Assembly (NCBI GenBank): GCA_026702745.1 | Contig: JAPPBT010000065.1 | Span: 1-64,000, forward strand | Source of the DNA: Gemmatimonadota bacterium | GTDB taxonomy: Bacteria > JAAXHH01 | Length of the DNA stretch: 64,000 bases | Direction of reading: 5' to 3' | In this document: in pieces, positions 32,805 through 41,129 of the stretch | How the letters are laid out: each line of letters starts with the position of its first letter | How positions within the stretch are numbered: the first letter of the stretch is position 1 | Translations under genes and position numbers: made by a program | The notes under the pieces: model-generated | The model's input: only the letters and a program-made list of their open reading frames with translations | The model's database searches: none | Told to the model about the DNA's origin: nothing

Positions 32805-33118
32805 GAGCGCCTTCCCCGAAATACGTGATTAAAGTGCTGTATATACGGCCGGTGGTCCAATGTCTATAAGGTGACGATGACTCAGGCTCTGGAAGTGCGT
32901 CGGTCCAAAACCGCCCATTCTACCCGAGTATAACGGAAAAAGTGTGACCGGTGTGTGAACAATTGGCGTTGAAAAAGGATAATTGTGCGAATATTTCGGG
33001 TAATGGCCGCCCATCATCCTCTTCGAACGGTATCCTGCATCGTCGAGGGCGGGTTTCGCGCAACGATCCTTGCCGGCATCTCCCCAAAGCCCGGGAATAC
33101 GGATCCTTCGCGTTTTAC
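32805..33118. other. Intergenic region upstream of vapC
   Basis: About 310 bases between the divergent marR and vapC genes. Short frames exist but none has a ribosome site or recognisable product. AT-rich near 32930-33000. I see no RNA gene or clear repeat. Confidence 0.5.
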
Positions 33119-33146
33119 TTGACACAGTAATGTACAATTGTACAAT
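33119..33146 (+). promoter_or_regulatory. Promoter of the vapC-phd operon with a perfect 14-bp palindrome
   Basis: TTGACA (33119-33124), 16-base spacer, TACAAT (33141-33146). The palindrome TGTACAATTGTACA (33131-33144) covers the end of the spacer and most of the -10 box, so a bound repressor would block polymerase. Autoregulation by the toxin-antitoxin complex is the expected mechanism in this family. AAAGGAGG precedes the vapC ATG. Confidence 0.75.
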
Positions 33147-33166
33147 ACCAGAAAGGAGGTTACTGC

Positions 33167-33574
33167 ATGAATATAGTCATCGATACATCGGCGATTATCG
33201 CATCCGTCATGCGGGGTCCCGAACGGGATGCCCTTGCCGAAGCGGCTTCGGGCCATGTCCTCATCGCGCCGGGATTCGTCCGGTGGGAAGTCTGCCAGGC
33301 CTTGTCCGTCATGATTCGGCAGAAAGGTATAGACGTCGTGGAAGCGCGAAGAGGGATGGAGATCCTGGATAACATCCCCTTGCGTTACGTGGACGTGGAC
33401 ATGGCCCAGGTGCTTTCGATCGCGTCTCGAATGAAGGGAGTGGCGGCCGACGCGTTTTTACTGGAGACCGCCATCAGGTACAACGCGCCGCTGTTGACCC
33501 TGGACCGGTCGTTGGGCCGCGCCGCGGAGTCACTCGGCATTGACGTGGTGCGTTTGGAAGATGAGGGGGGCTGA
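33167..33574 (+). CDS. PIN-domain ribonuclease toxin, VapC type
   Basis: 135 residues with a strong ribosome site (AAAGGAGG). PIN-domain acidic residues are visible at D6 (VIDTSAIIASVM), the glutamate of RWEVCQAL, D105 (GVAADAFLLETAI) and the late aspartate in LLTLDRSLG. VapC toxins cleave specific tRNAs or rRNA using Mg2+. Its antitoxin gene follows after seven bases, so the order is toxin first. The usual VapBC order is antitoxin first. A promoter with an overlapping perfect palindrome lies directly upstream. Confidence 0.9.
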   Translation: MNIVIDTSAIIASVMRGPERDALAEAASGHVLIAPGFVRWEVCQALSVMIRQKGIDVVEARRGMEILDNIPLRYVDVDMAQVLSIASRMKGVAADAFLLETAIRYNAPLLTLDRSLGRAAESLGIDVVRLEDEGG

Positions 33575-33581
33575 CTACGCC

Positions 33582-33821
33582 ATGGATGTATATACTTATT
33601 CCGAAGCGAGGCAACATCTGTCGAGTTTGCTCGACGAAGCGGAATCGACCGGCAAGGTCATCATTCGCAGGAAAGATGGCAGGAGATACGCCGTCGTCCC
33701 CGAGCTGTCTCCCGTATCGCCGCTGGATATACCGACGGTCGAGACGAGCATCACGGTCAAGGAGGTGGTCAAGCTCGTCAGGCGCCAGCGCGTCAGAGGT
33801 AAAAAGCGGGGTTCCGAGTGA
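33582..33821 (+). CDS. Phd/YefM-type antitoxin
   Basis: 79 residues from ATG 33582; an in-frame ATG at 33561 would overlap vapC and is a less likely alternative. The opening MDVYTYSEARQHLSSLLDEA, then GKVIIRRKDGRRYAVVP, is the Phd/YefM fold in which the N-terminus binds DNA as a dimer. The basic C-terminal tail (VVKLVRRQRVRGKKRG) should bind and block the VapC neighbour. Second gene of a two-gene operon. A GC-rich palindrome follows the stop. Confidence 0.85.
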   Translation: MDVYTYSEARQHLSSLLDEAESTGKVIIRRKDGRRYAVVPELSPVSPLDIPTVETSITVKEVVKLVRRQRVRGKKRGSE

Positions 33822-33849
33822 GAAAAGCAAGTCTCGGCGGAAACCGGGC

Positions 33850-33865
33850 CGGCCCCGCGCGGGGC
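33850..33865. terminator. GC palindrome after the toxin-antitoxin operon
   Basis: GGCCCCGCGCGGGGCC is a perfect 16-bp palindrome 28 bases after the antitoxin stop. A T-rich stretch (GGTTTTCGTTT) begins ten bases later, so termination is possible but not textbook. Confidence 0.4.
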
Positions 33866-33953
33866 CCGATGTGCTGGTTTTCGTTTGCGATTTCACCGGG
33901 ATGTGCGTAGATTCCACTTATCGATCGTCGTAGATTCCCGGGAGTCTCCGTTC

Positions 33954-34409
33954 ATGATCAGGTTGTTCAGACTGACCAGGCAATTAACTGTCCTCACGCT
34001 TGCCCTCTCGCTGTCGTCGCCGTCCCTGGCGGCCACGGCTGCGGTCGGCGCGTGCATCACGGCGAAGTCCCCGGCGTCCGAAGCGACTCCGTCCGGCGGT
34101 GCCCACGCTTGTTGCGCGACGGCCCCTAAACCGGAATCCTGCGCGACAACCCATACCCCGGAAACATGCACCGCGGGAATGCTGGCCATGTCCTGCTGCG
34201 GCATTGAGCCGGCGCCTTACCGGCAAGCAGAGACCGGCGCGCTGCCCTTGTCCGCTTCCGTTCAACCGGATCAACTGGACCTGACCACACCGCTGCGGGG
34301 ATTTCACGTGGATGAGCCGGTGGTCCATGTCACACGTCGGTCTTCTGACATCGAAGCCAGCCGGTCTCCGCCCCCTTTGCGCGCACTCTTCTGCACCTAC
34401 CTCATTTAA
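33954..34409 (+). CDS. Small Cys-rich exported protein heading the Cu/Ag efflux cluster
   Basis: 151 residues from ATG 33954 (GGGAG upstream). The signal peptide (LTVLTLALSLSSPSLAATA) targets the periplasm. The mature part holds seven cysteines within about 65 residues, including two CC pairs (AHACCATAPK, LAMSCCGIE), then a hydrophilic tail. No family was recognised. Its position 220 bases before tolC-cusB-cusA, on the same strand, suggests a periplasmic copper or silver binding protein, but that rests on context and cysteine content only. Confidence 0.6.
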   Translation: MIRLFRLTRQLTVLTLALSLSSPSLAATAAVGACITAKSPASEATPSGGAHACCATAPKPESCATTHTPETCTAGMLAMSCCGIEPAPYRQAETGALPLSASVQPDQLDLTTPLRGFHVDEPVVHVTRRSSDIEASRSPPPLRALFCTYLI

Positions 34410-34628
34410 TACCCCTTACTCCTTAAAGTACCAACAGGCCGTGAACGTATTCCGCGACGCGTAACCGTGTTGTTTCGGCGCGTCCCGTCGCAATGCAGCT
34501 TGTCCGGTCCGGAATTCGACGCGTCCGGTCCGCAATGCGGCACGGTACCCCGTCGGGACCGCCTTTTCCGCTCGCACGGCCGTGATCAATGGCAACCATT
34601 CATTTGTATCTAATTGAGGAAGAAGCCC

Positions 34629-35909
34629 ATGTCCGTATTTCAACGATACGCGGGCGTTCTGATCGTGTTTCCAGCTCTGTCTTTCGCACTGACGTTTGCC
34701 GTTCAACCGGCCCGGGCGCAGATGCCCCGTCTCGATGCGCTGGTCGCCGAGGCCCTGGACCGCAGCGCGGCCCTTCAGGCGGCCCATCAGCGCCGGACCG
34801 CGGCGGAGTACCGGCGGCCGCAGGTAGCATCCTACCCGGACCCGGCGCTTTCGTACACGCGGTGGCTGTCCTCGCCGGAAACACGCGTCGGACCTCAGCG
34901 GAACGTGCTGGCCTTCGGTCAGACGATCCCCTATCCGGGCAAACTGAGCCTGCGCGGTGATATGTCCGGGGAAGAGTCGGCGGTCGAAACGGCCGGTATC
35001 GAGTCCATTGCCCGCGATATCGCCTACGAAGTGAAGTCCGTCTACTACGATCTGTACCGGGTCGACGGGTCTCTGCAAATCCTCGAGGACTACCTGGTGC
35101 TGCTGGAGACCTTCACCGCTGCCGCGGAGGAAAAGTACGCCACCGGGAGCGGTTCACAGGCCGACGTGCTCAAGTCCCACGTGGAAGCATCGGAGATCCT
35201 GAAGCAGCGCATTTCGCTGGAAGGCGAGCGCAGCGCCCTCGCGGCCCGCCTCAACGGCGCGCTGAGCCGGCCGTTTGATTCGCCGGTCGATCCGGTGGCT
35301 GTCATTGACACCACGAGATACGCGCAGCCCGAGTCCATGGTCGTCGAACGGGCGCTGGCCGCCCGGCAGGAGCTGGATGCGGTCGACGCCCGGATCCGGC
35401 AATACGAACTGGGCGTCCGCCTCGCCCGCCTCGCCAACCGGCCGGACTTCATGGTGCAAGGTTCCTACATCACCGTGCCGAAGGTCGGAAGTAATCCGGC
35501 TTCTGACGCGGGGAAAGACGCATTCGGCGTCATGCTGAGTGTGAATCTGCCCGTGTTCAGGAGCCGCACCCGGGCCGAAGTGCAGGAAGCCATGGCGCGG
35601 GTGAAAGAAAGCCGGCATGCCAGGCAGCGCATCCGGGATGCCGTCGCGGCGGAAGTCGCGGGAGCCTACGGGCGGCTCAGCCATTCCGGGCGGGCCCTCG
35701 ACGTCTATGAGCAGGGCCTGATCGTCCAGGCGGAAAGCAGCGTGCTGGCGACGCTGGCCGCCTACCAGACGGGGCAGATGGACTTTCTCGACTTGCTCGA
35801 CGCGGAGCGCATGGTGCTGCGTACCCGGCTCGGGTACGTGGCGGAAACGGCAAACTACCGCATTTACCTCAGCCAGCTGGAACGGGCCGCCGGAGGAACG
35901 CTCCCGTAA
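34629..35909 (+). CDS. TolC-family outer-membrane channel of the Cu/Ag efflux system (CusC-like)
   Basis: 426 residues from ATG 34629 (GAGGA eight bases upstream). A signal peptide (IVFPALSFALTFAVQPARAQ) is followed by the two long coiled-coil repeats of outer-membrane efflux proteins: DALVAEALDRSAALQAAHQR, VLAFGQTIPYPGKLSLRGDM, VKSVYYDLYRVDGSLQIL, YATGSGSQADVLKSHVE, then LDAVDARIRQYELGVRLARL and SVLATLAAYQTGQMDFLDLL. It forms the trimeric exit duct for the CusBA pair downstream. CusB starts 16 bases after its stop, so they form one operon. No N-terminal lipobox. Confidence 0.92.
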   Translation: MSVFQRYAGVLIVFPALSFALTFAVQPARAQMPRLDALVAEALDRSAALQAAHQRRTAAEYRRPQVASYPDPALSYTRWLSSPETRVGPQRNVLAFGQTIPYPGKLSLRGDMSGEESAVETAGIESIARDIAYEVKSVYYDLYRVDGSLQILEDYLVLLETFTAAAEEKYATGSGSQADVLKSHVEASEILKQRISLEGERSALAARLNGALSRPFDSPVDPVAVIDTTRYAQPESMVVERALAARQELDAVDARIRQYELGVRLARLANRPDFMVQGSYITVPKVGSNPASDAGKDAFGVMLSVNLPVFRSRTRAEVQEAMARVKESRHARQRIRDAVAAEVAGAYGRLSHSGRALDVYEQGLIVQAESSVLATLAAYQTGQMDFLDLLDAERMVLRTRLGYVAETANYRIYLSQLERAAGGTLP

Positions 35910-35925
35910 CCACAGGAGGACCATC

Positions 35926-37491
35926 ATGGGATACAACAATCAATCAAGCCGGGGGGTGTCTCGGTTACTTATCTTTCTGTGGCTGGCCGCCGCGCTGGCC
36001 ATTGCGCCGGCCCTGTTGCTCGCCGGATGCGGCGACCCGGAGTCGACGGGGTCATCCGATGGCAGTGAAACGGCGCAGGTCCAGCTCTGGACATGCGGGA
36101 TGCACCCGAACGTGATCTCCGAAGAGCCCGGCCAGTGCCCGATCTGCGGGATGAACCTGACGCCGTTGAAGCGTACCGCCGAAGCGGACGAGTTGGCCGC
36201 GGGCGACCAGGCCGTGCACGGGCATCTGCACGAGGCCGGGGATGAAGGGGCCGCGCACGGGCATGTGCACGAGGCCGGGGATGAAGGGGCCGCGGACGGG
36301 CATGTGCACGAGGTCGGGGATGAGGAGGCCGCGCACGGACATGTGCACGAGGCCGGGGATGAAGGGGCCGCGCACACGGCACGCGAGACCGAAATGGAAC
36401 ACGAGCACGCGGATGGCGATATGTCCGTGGCGACCACGGACGAATCCGCGAGTGCATCCAGCGGCGCCGCCATCGTGATCGACCCGGTCACCATACAGAA
36501 TATCGGCGTTCAGACCGCGACCGTACAGAAACGGCCGCTGACCCGGTCCATACGGACGGTCGGCCACCTGGACTACAACGAGGAGATGTTCTCCCGGATC
36601 AACGTAAAGTACGCCGGGTGGATCGAGAAACTGTACGTGAACGAGACCGGCCAGCAGGTCGCCAAGGGCGATCCGATGCTGGACATCTACTCGCCGGAAC
36701 TCGTCGCGGCACAGGAAGAATACCTGCTGGCATTCCAGAACCTCAGAAACCTGGAAGGCAGCGCATTCGAGACCATCGCGAAAGGCGCGGAGTCGCTGCT
36801 GGACGCCTCGCGGCGGCGGTTGCTCTACTGGGACGTAACCGAAGCGCAGATCGGGGAGTTGGAAGCGCGCGGCGAAATCGCCCGTACGCTGACCATCTAC
36901 GCGCCGTCTAACGGAATCGTGGTGGAACGCATGGCCGAACTGGGCATGCGGGTCACGCCCGGCATGGACATGTACCGCATGGCCGACCTGTCCACCATCT
37001 GGGCCTTCGCCCACGTCTACGACGCGGACACCCCATGGCTGAGTCCGGGGCTGGCGGCCGAAATGGAACTTCCCTACAATCCCGGCAAGGTCTATCGCGG
37101 CAGGATCGATTACATCTATCCCTACCTTGACCAGGCATCCAGGGATATAAAGATCCGGCTGGTGTTCCCCAACCGGAATCTTGAACTGAAACCCCAGATG
37201 TACGCCAATATACGGCTTTCCGCACGCGGAGATCGGCCCGTGCTCGTCATCCCGGGCAGTTCGGTCATCCGCAGCGGCGAGCGCGACGTGGTCTTCGTCG
37301 CCCTCGACGGCGGGCGTTTCGAGCCGCGCGAGGTGACCCTCGGCATGGAGGGGGAGGATGGCTACGTACAGGCCGCGAGCGGCGTCAGCGAGGGGGAGCA
37401 GGTCGTGACTTCGGCCCAGTTCCTCATCGATTCGGAAAGCCGGCTCCAGGAGGCGATTCAGAAGATGCTCGACCACCGGATGATGCACTGA
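35926..37491 (+). CDS. cusB: Efflux RND periplasmic adaptor (CusB-like) with metal-binding domain and His repeats
   Basis: 521 residues with AGGAGG upstream. Lipoprotein-type signal ending LAGC. Residues about 54-81 form a heavy-metal-binding domain (WTCGMHPNVISEEPGQCP, then ICGMNLTPL). Residues about 90-150 are a His-rich array of 13-residue repeats (HGHVHEAGDEGAA). The adaptor body follows: TIQNIGVQTATVQKRPLTRS, a barrel-sandwich hybrid domain (GWIEKLYVNETGQQVAKGDP), alpha-hairpin and beta-barrel (IYAPSNGIVVERMAELGMRV). It links the CusA pump to the outer-membrane duct and collects Cu(I)/Ag(I). Its 3' end is tandemly repeated past the stop. Confidence 0.93.
   Translation: MGYNNQSSRGVSRLLIFLWLAAALAIAPALLLAGCGDPESTGSSDGSETAQVQLWTCGMHPNVISEEPGQCPICGMNLTPLKRTAEADELAAGDQAVHGHLHEAGDEGAAHGHVHEAGDEGAADGHVHEVGDEEAAHGHVHEAGDEGAAHTARETEMEHEHADGDMSVATTDESASASSGAAIVIDPVTIQNIGVQTATVQKRPLTRSIRTVGHLDYNEEMFSRINVKYAGWIEKLYVNETGQQVAKGDPMLDIYSPELVAAQEEYLLAFQNLRNLEGSAFETIAKGAESLLDASRRRLLYWDVTEAQIGELEARGEIARTLTIYAPSNGIVVERMAELGMRVTPGMDMYRMADLSTIWAFAHVYDADTPWLSPGLAAEMELPYNPGKVYRGRIDYIYPYLDQASRDIKIRLVFPNRNLELKPQMYANIRLSARGDRPVLVIPGSSVIRSGERDVVFVALDGGRFEPREVTLGMEGEDGYVQAASGVSEGEQVVTSAQFLIDSESRLQEAIQKMLDHRMMH
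36193..36375 (+). repeat. 39-bp in-frame tandem repeat encoding a His-rich linker in cusB
   Basis: Full units at 36232-36270, 36271-36309 and 36310-36348, a partial unit at 36349-36375 and a degenerate unit before 36232. Each encodes EAGDEGAAHGHVH or a close variant (one D for H, one V for A). Confidence 0.93.
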
Positions 37492-37555
37492 CCGGGTGGC
37501 CGGAGCGCCCGGATGATGCACCGACCGGGACGTCCGGAGCGCCCGGATTGTCCGG
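37476..37555 (+). repeat. 33/34-bp tandem duplication of the cusB 3' end and stop
   Basis: Copy 1 (37476-37508) begins CCGGATGATGCACTGACCGG and includes the cusB TGA (37489-37491). Copy 2 (37509-37542) begins CCGGATGATGCACCGACCGG, in which the stop is changed. A third partial copy starts CCGGATTGTCCGG at 37543. Confidence 0.9.
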
Positions 37556-37591
37556 CTCGACAGGTCGGCCCGGAACTTAAAGGAATCCATC

Positions 37592-40500
37592 ATGTTGCAA
37601 CGCATAATCGAATACTCCGTCAGGAACCGGTTCCTGGTGATCCTGGTCACGTTGCTGCTGATCGCGGGCGGTACCGTGGCCCTGGTGGAGATCCCGCTCG
37701 ACGCCATACCGGACCTCTCGGACGTGCAGGTGATCGTCCTGACCGAGTATCCCGGCCAGGCGCCCCAGGTGGTGGAGGACCAGGTGACCTACCCCCTGAC
37801 CACGGCCATGCTCGCGGTGCCCTACGCGGAGACGGTCCGCGGCTACAGTTTCTTCGGGCTCAGTTTCGTGTACATCATTTTCGAGGACGGCACGGATATC
37901 TACTGGGCGCGCAGCCGCGTGCTGGAGTACCTGAGCTACGTGACCGACCGCCTGCCGCCGGGCGTAAACCCCAGTCTCGGACCCGACGCCACGGGCGTGG
38001 GCTGGGTCTACCAATACGTGCTCCGGAGCGACCGGCACAACCTGGCGGAACTGCGGAGCATCCAGGACTGGTTCCTCCGGTACGAACTCACCTCGGTCGA
38101 CGGCGTGTCCGAGGTCGCCAGCATCGGCGGGTTCGTCAAGCAGTACCAGGTGGAGGTCGACCCCAACAAGCTGCTGATCTACGACATACCGCTCAACCGG
38201 ATCAAGACGGCGATCCAGCGAAGCAACAACGACGTGGGCGGCCGGGTCGTGGAAATGGCGGAGACCGAGTACATGGTCCGCGGGCTGGGCTACATCGAGT
38301 CCGTGGAGGACCTGGAGAACGTGCCCCTGGGCGTCGACGGATTCGGGACGCCCGTCCTCCTTCACCAGGTCGCCCGGGTCACGACGGGACCGGAGCTGCG
38401 GCGGGGACTGGCGGAGTGGGACGGCGAAGGCGAGATCGTCGGCGGCATCATCGTCATGCGGTACGGCGAGAACGCCATGGAGGTCATCCGGAACGTCGAG
38501 GAGAAGCTGGAGTCGCTCAAGTCGGGCCTGCCGGAGGGCGTGGAGATCATTACGGCCTATGACCGGTCGAGCCTCATCGAACGGGCCATCGACAATCTGG
38601 GCGACAAGTTGCTGGTGGAAAGCCTCATCGTCGCCCTGGTCTGCATCATCTTCCTGATCCACTTCCGTTCGGCACTGGTGGTCATCCTCACCCTGCCGAT
38701 CAGCGTGCTCGCCGCCTTCCTGGTCATGTCCTGGCAGGGGATCAACGCCAACATCATGTCCCTGGGCGGGATCGCCATCGCCATCGGCACGCTGGTGGAC
38801 GCCGCCATCGTCATGATCGAGAACACCCACAAACACATGGAGCGGGACCGCGGGAAGAAGGACCATTGGCGGATCGTGCTCGACGCCACGAAGGAAGTAG
38901 GGCCGTCCCTCTTCTACTCGCTGCTGATCATCACGCTCTCCTTCGCGCCGATCTTCGCCCTGCAGGCCCAGGAGGGCCGGCTCTTCAAGCCGCTGGCCTT
39001 TACCAAGACGTACACCATGGCCGCGGCCGCCCTGCTGGCCATCACCTTCGTGCCGGTGGTGACGGGATACCTGGTACGGGGCCGCCTGCTGCCGGAGCGC
39101 AGGAACCCCTTGAGCCGGCTGCTCGTCTTCCTCTACCGGCCCGTGATCCGGGTGGCGATCCGCCTGCGGTGGCTGGCTCTCGCCGCAGCGGTGATTGTAC
39201 TTTCCGCGACCTGGTATCCCCTGCAGCGTATTGGATCCGAGTTCATGCCGCCCCTCTACGAAGGCGACCTGCTCTACATGCCCACCACGGACCCGGGCAT
39301 ATCGATCACCAAGGCCCGCCAGCTCCTGCAGCAGACCGACAAGATCATCCGTTCCTTCCCGGAAGTGGACCGGGTCTTCGGAAAAGTGGGCAGGGCGGAC
39401 ACGGCGACCGATCCCGCGCCGCTGTCCATGATCGAGACCACCATCATGCTCAGGCCCGAGGAGGACTGGCGGCCGGGCATGACCCGCGAAGGACTCGTGG
39501 AAGCGCTCAACGACGCCATCCAGTTCCCGGGGCTGACCAACGCGTGGACCATGCCCATCCGCACGCGGATCGACATGCTGTCCACGGGGATCCGCACCCC
39601 GGTCGGCATCAAGATCATGGGGGACGACCTGGCCGTGCTGTCGGACCTGGCCCAGCAGGTCGCCGTCGAGCTGCAGGGACTGCCCGGCACGCTCAGCGCC
39701 TTCCCCGAGAAGACCCTGGGCGGCAACTACCTCGACTTCGAGATCGACCGCGTCGAGGCGGCGCGCTACGGGATGACCGTGGGCGACGTGCAGGACATCA
39801 TCATGTCGGCGGTGGGTGGCGTGGACGTGACCTACACGGTTGAAGGTCTGGCGCGCTACCCGGTGAACATCCGCTACGCCCGGGAACTGCGCGACGAGGT
39901 GTCGGACTTGAGGCGCATCCTGATCCCCACGCCCTCGGGGGCGCAGATCCCCATCAGCCAGGTGGCCGATATCCGGATCCGAAAAGGACCGTCGGGGATC
40001 AAGTCGGAGAACGCCCGGCCCACGGCCTGGGTGTACGTGGACCTCCAGGATACGGACATCGGTGCCTACGTCGAATCCGCCCGTCGGCTCGTCGCGGAGC
40101 GGGTCTCGCTGCCCGTGGGTTACAGCATGGTCTGGAGCGGACAGTACGAGTACCTGGAACGGGCGCAGCGGCGCCTGCAGATCGTCGTGCCGGTCACCCT
40201 GGCCATCATTCTCCTGCTCCTCTATATGAACTTCCGCAACGTCGCGGACAGCCTGATCGTCATGCTGTCGCTGCCCTTCGCGCTGGTCGGGGGCGTATGG
40301 CTGATGTACCTGCTGGACTACGACTTCAGCATCGCGGTTGGGGTCGGCTTCATCGCCCTGGCCGGCGTGGCGGCGGAGACGGGGGTCGTCATGCTGCTCT
40401 ATCTCAAGCAGGCGTACCAGGAACGGGTGAGCCGCAACACGCTGAACACGCGCCAGGACCTCTACGAGGTCGTCATGCACGGGGCGGTGGAACGGGTGCG

Positions 40501-40696
40501 ACCCAAGATGATGACGGTGGCGGCCACCATCGCCGCCCTGATGCCCATCATGTGGGGCACGGGCACGGGATCGGAGGTCATGCAGCGCATCGCCGCGCCT
40601 ATGGTGGGCGGCATGGTGACGTCCACGGTGCTTACCCTCGTGGTCATCCCGGTCATCTATTACATGGTCAGGTCATGGGGGTTAAGGAAGGCGTAG
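37592..40696 (+). CDS. cusA: Heavy-metal RND efflux pump, CusA-type (Cu+/Ag+)
   Basis: 1034 residues, full length. Twelve membrane segments and two large periplasmic loops in the RND plan. It begins MLQRIIEYSVRNRFLVILVT and has IPLDAIPDLSDVQVIVLTEY after the first segment. Proton-relay residues in segment 4 are D403 and E410 (LVDAAIVMIENTHKHME), at the CusA positions and unlike the DxxxD...E of CzcA divalent-metal pumps, so a monovalent metal is the better guess. It uses the proton gradient to expel metal through the CusB-CusC assembly. AAAGGA precedes the ATG; the spacer from cusB contains the repeated cusB tail. Confidence 0.94.
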   Translation: MLQRIIEYSVRNRFLVILVTLLLIAGGTVALVEIPLDAIPDLSDVQVIVLTEYPGQAPQVVEDQVTYPLTTAMLAVPYAETVRGYSFFGLSFVYIIFEDGTDIYWARSRVLEYLSYVTDRLPPGVNPSLGPDATGVGWVYQYVLRSDRHNLAELRSIQDWFLRYELTSVDGVSEVASIGGFVKQYQVEVDPNKLLIYDIPLNRIKTAIQRSNNDVGGRVVEMAETEYMVRGLGYIESVEDLENVPLGVDGFGTPVLLHQVARVTTGPELRRGLAEWDGEGEIVGGIIVMRYGENAMEVIRNVEEKLESLKSGLPEGVEIITAYDRSSLIERAIDNLGDKLLVESLIVALVCIIFLIHFRSALVVILTLPISVLAAFLVMSWQGINANIMSLGGIAIAIGTLVDAAIVMIENTHKHMERDRGKKDHWRIVLDATKEVGPSLFYSLLIITLSFAPIFALQAQEGRLFKPLAFTKTYTMAAAALLAITFVPVVTGYLVRGRLLPERRNPLSRLLVFLYRPVIRVAIRLRWLALAAAVIVLSATWYPLQRIGSEFMPPLYEGDLLYMPTTDPGISITKARQLLQQTDKIIRSFPEVDRVFGKVGRADTATDPAPLSMIETTIMLRPEEDWRPGMTREGLVEALNDAIQFPGLTNAWTMPIRTRIDMLSTGIRTPVGIKIMGDDLAVLSDLAQQVAVELQGLPGTLSAFPEKTLGGNYLDFEIDRVEAARYGMTVGDVQDIIMSAVGGVDVTYTVEGLARYPVNIRYARELRDEVSDLRRILIPTPSGAQIPISQVADIRIRKGPSGIKSENARPTAWVYVDLQDTDIGAYVESARRLVAERVSLPVGYSMVWSGQYEYLERAQRRLQIVVPVTLAIILLLLYMNFRNVADSLIVMLSLPFALVGGVWLMYLLDYDFSIAVGVGFIALAGVAAETGVVMLLYLKQAYQERVSRNTLNTRQDLYEVVMHGAVERVRPKMMTVAATIAALMPIMWGTGTGSEVMQRIAAPMVGGMVTSTVLTLVVIPVIYYMVRSWGLRKA

Positions 40697-40707
40697 GGGA
40701 AAGGAAC

Positions 40708-41127
40708 TCACCCCCGCCCGCGGACGTAGTCCTGGAACTCGAGGTGGCGCAGGTAGACCTCGATGCACCGCCGGCCGGTGACGCAGAGGTCCAGTTCGGC
40801 CAGCGCCCGCTCGGGGTCCATGTACCGGATGGCCTGCCCTTCGCCCAGCACCAGGTCGTCTATGGGGACGTCGATCGGTACGAGAAAGAGGTGGCGCACG
40901 TCGGCGCCGTCGAAGAAGGTCGCCAGGGGATAGTGTTCGTCCAGCCGGTAGCCGATCTCCTCCTCCACTTCCCGGACCAGGCCTTCTTCGGGACTCTCGC
41001 CCGCCTCCACGTGGCCCCCGATGAGGCTCCATAGGTTCGGGAAGATGATCCGGGGATCGTCGTCTCGCAAGTTGACGAGGATGTCGCCGTCGGGATTGAC
41101 GAGCATGGCGGAAGAGATGATGGACAT
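40708..41127 (-). CDS. Nudix hydrolase
   Basis: 139 residues. The Nudix box is complete: GGHVEAGESPEEG followed by LVREVEEEIG, fitting GX5EX7REVXEEXGU. It hydrolyses a nucleoside diphosphate linked to some moiety using Mg2+; the specific substrate cannot be read. The gene starts two bases after the mutS stop (TAG-CC-ATG), so it is translated from the mutS message, and a role in nucleotide-pool sanitation beside mismatch repair is a reasonable inference. It converges on cusA. No signal peptide. Confidence 0.92.
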   Translation of the reverse strand: MSIISSAMLVNPDGDILVNLRDDDPRIIFPNLWSLIGGHVEAGESPEEGLVREVEEEIGYRLDEHYPLATFFDGADVRHLFLVPIDVPIDDLVLGEGQAIRYMDPERALAELDLCVTGRRCIEVYLRHLEFQDYVRGRG

Positions 41128-41129
41128 GG

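Noticed and set aside
36193-36375. Assembly artefact in the cusB repeat
   Set aside because: Units differ at several positions and keep frame, so a simple duplication error in assembly is unlikely.
37577-40480. 967-codon antisense frame opposite cusA
   Set aside because: Long antisense frames are expected opposite high-GC genes; the His/Asp/Arg-rich product has no domain and cusA is unambiguous.
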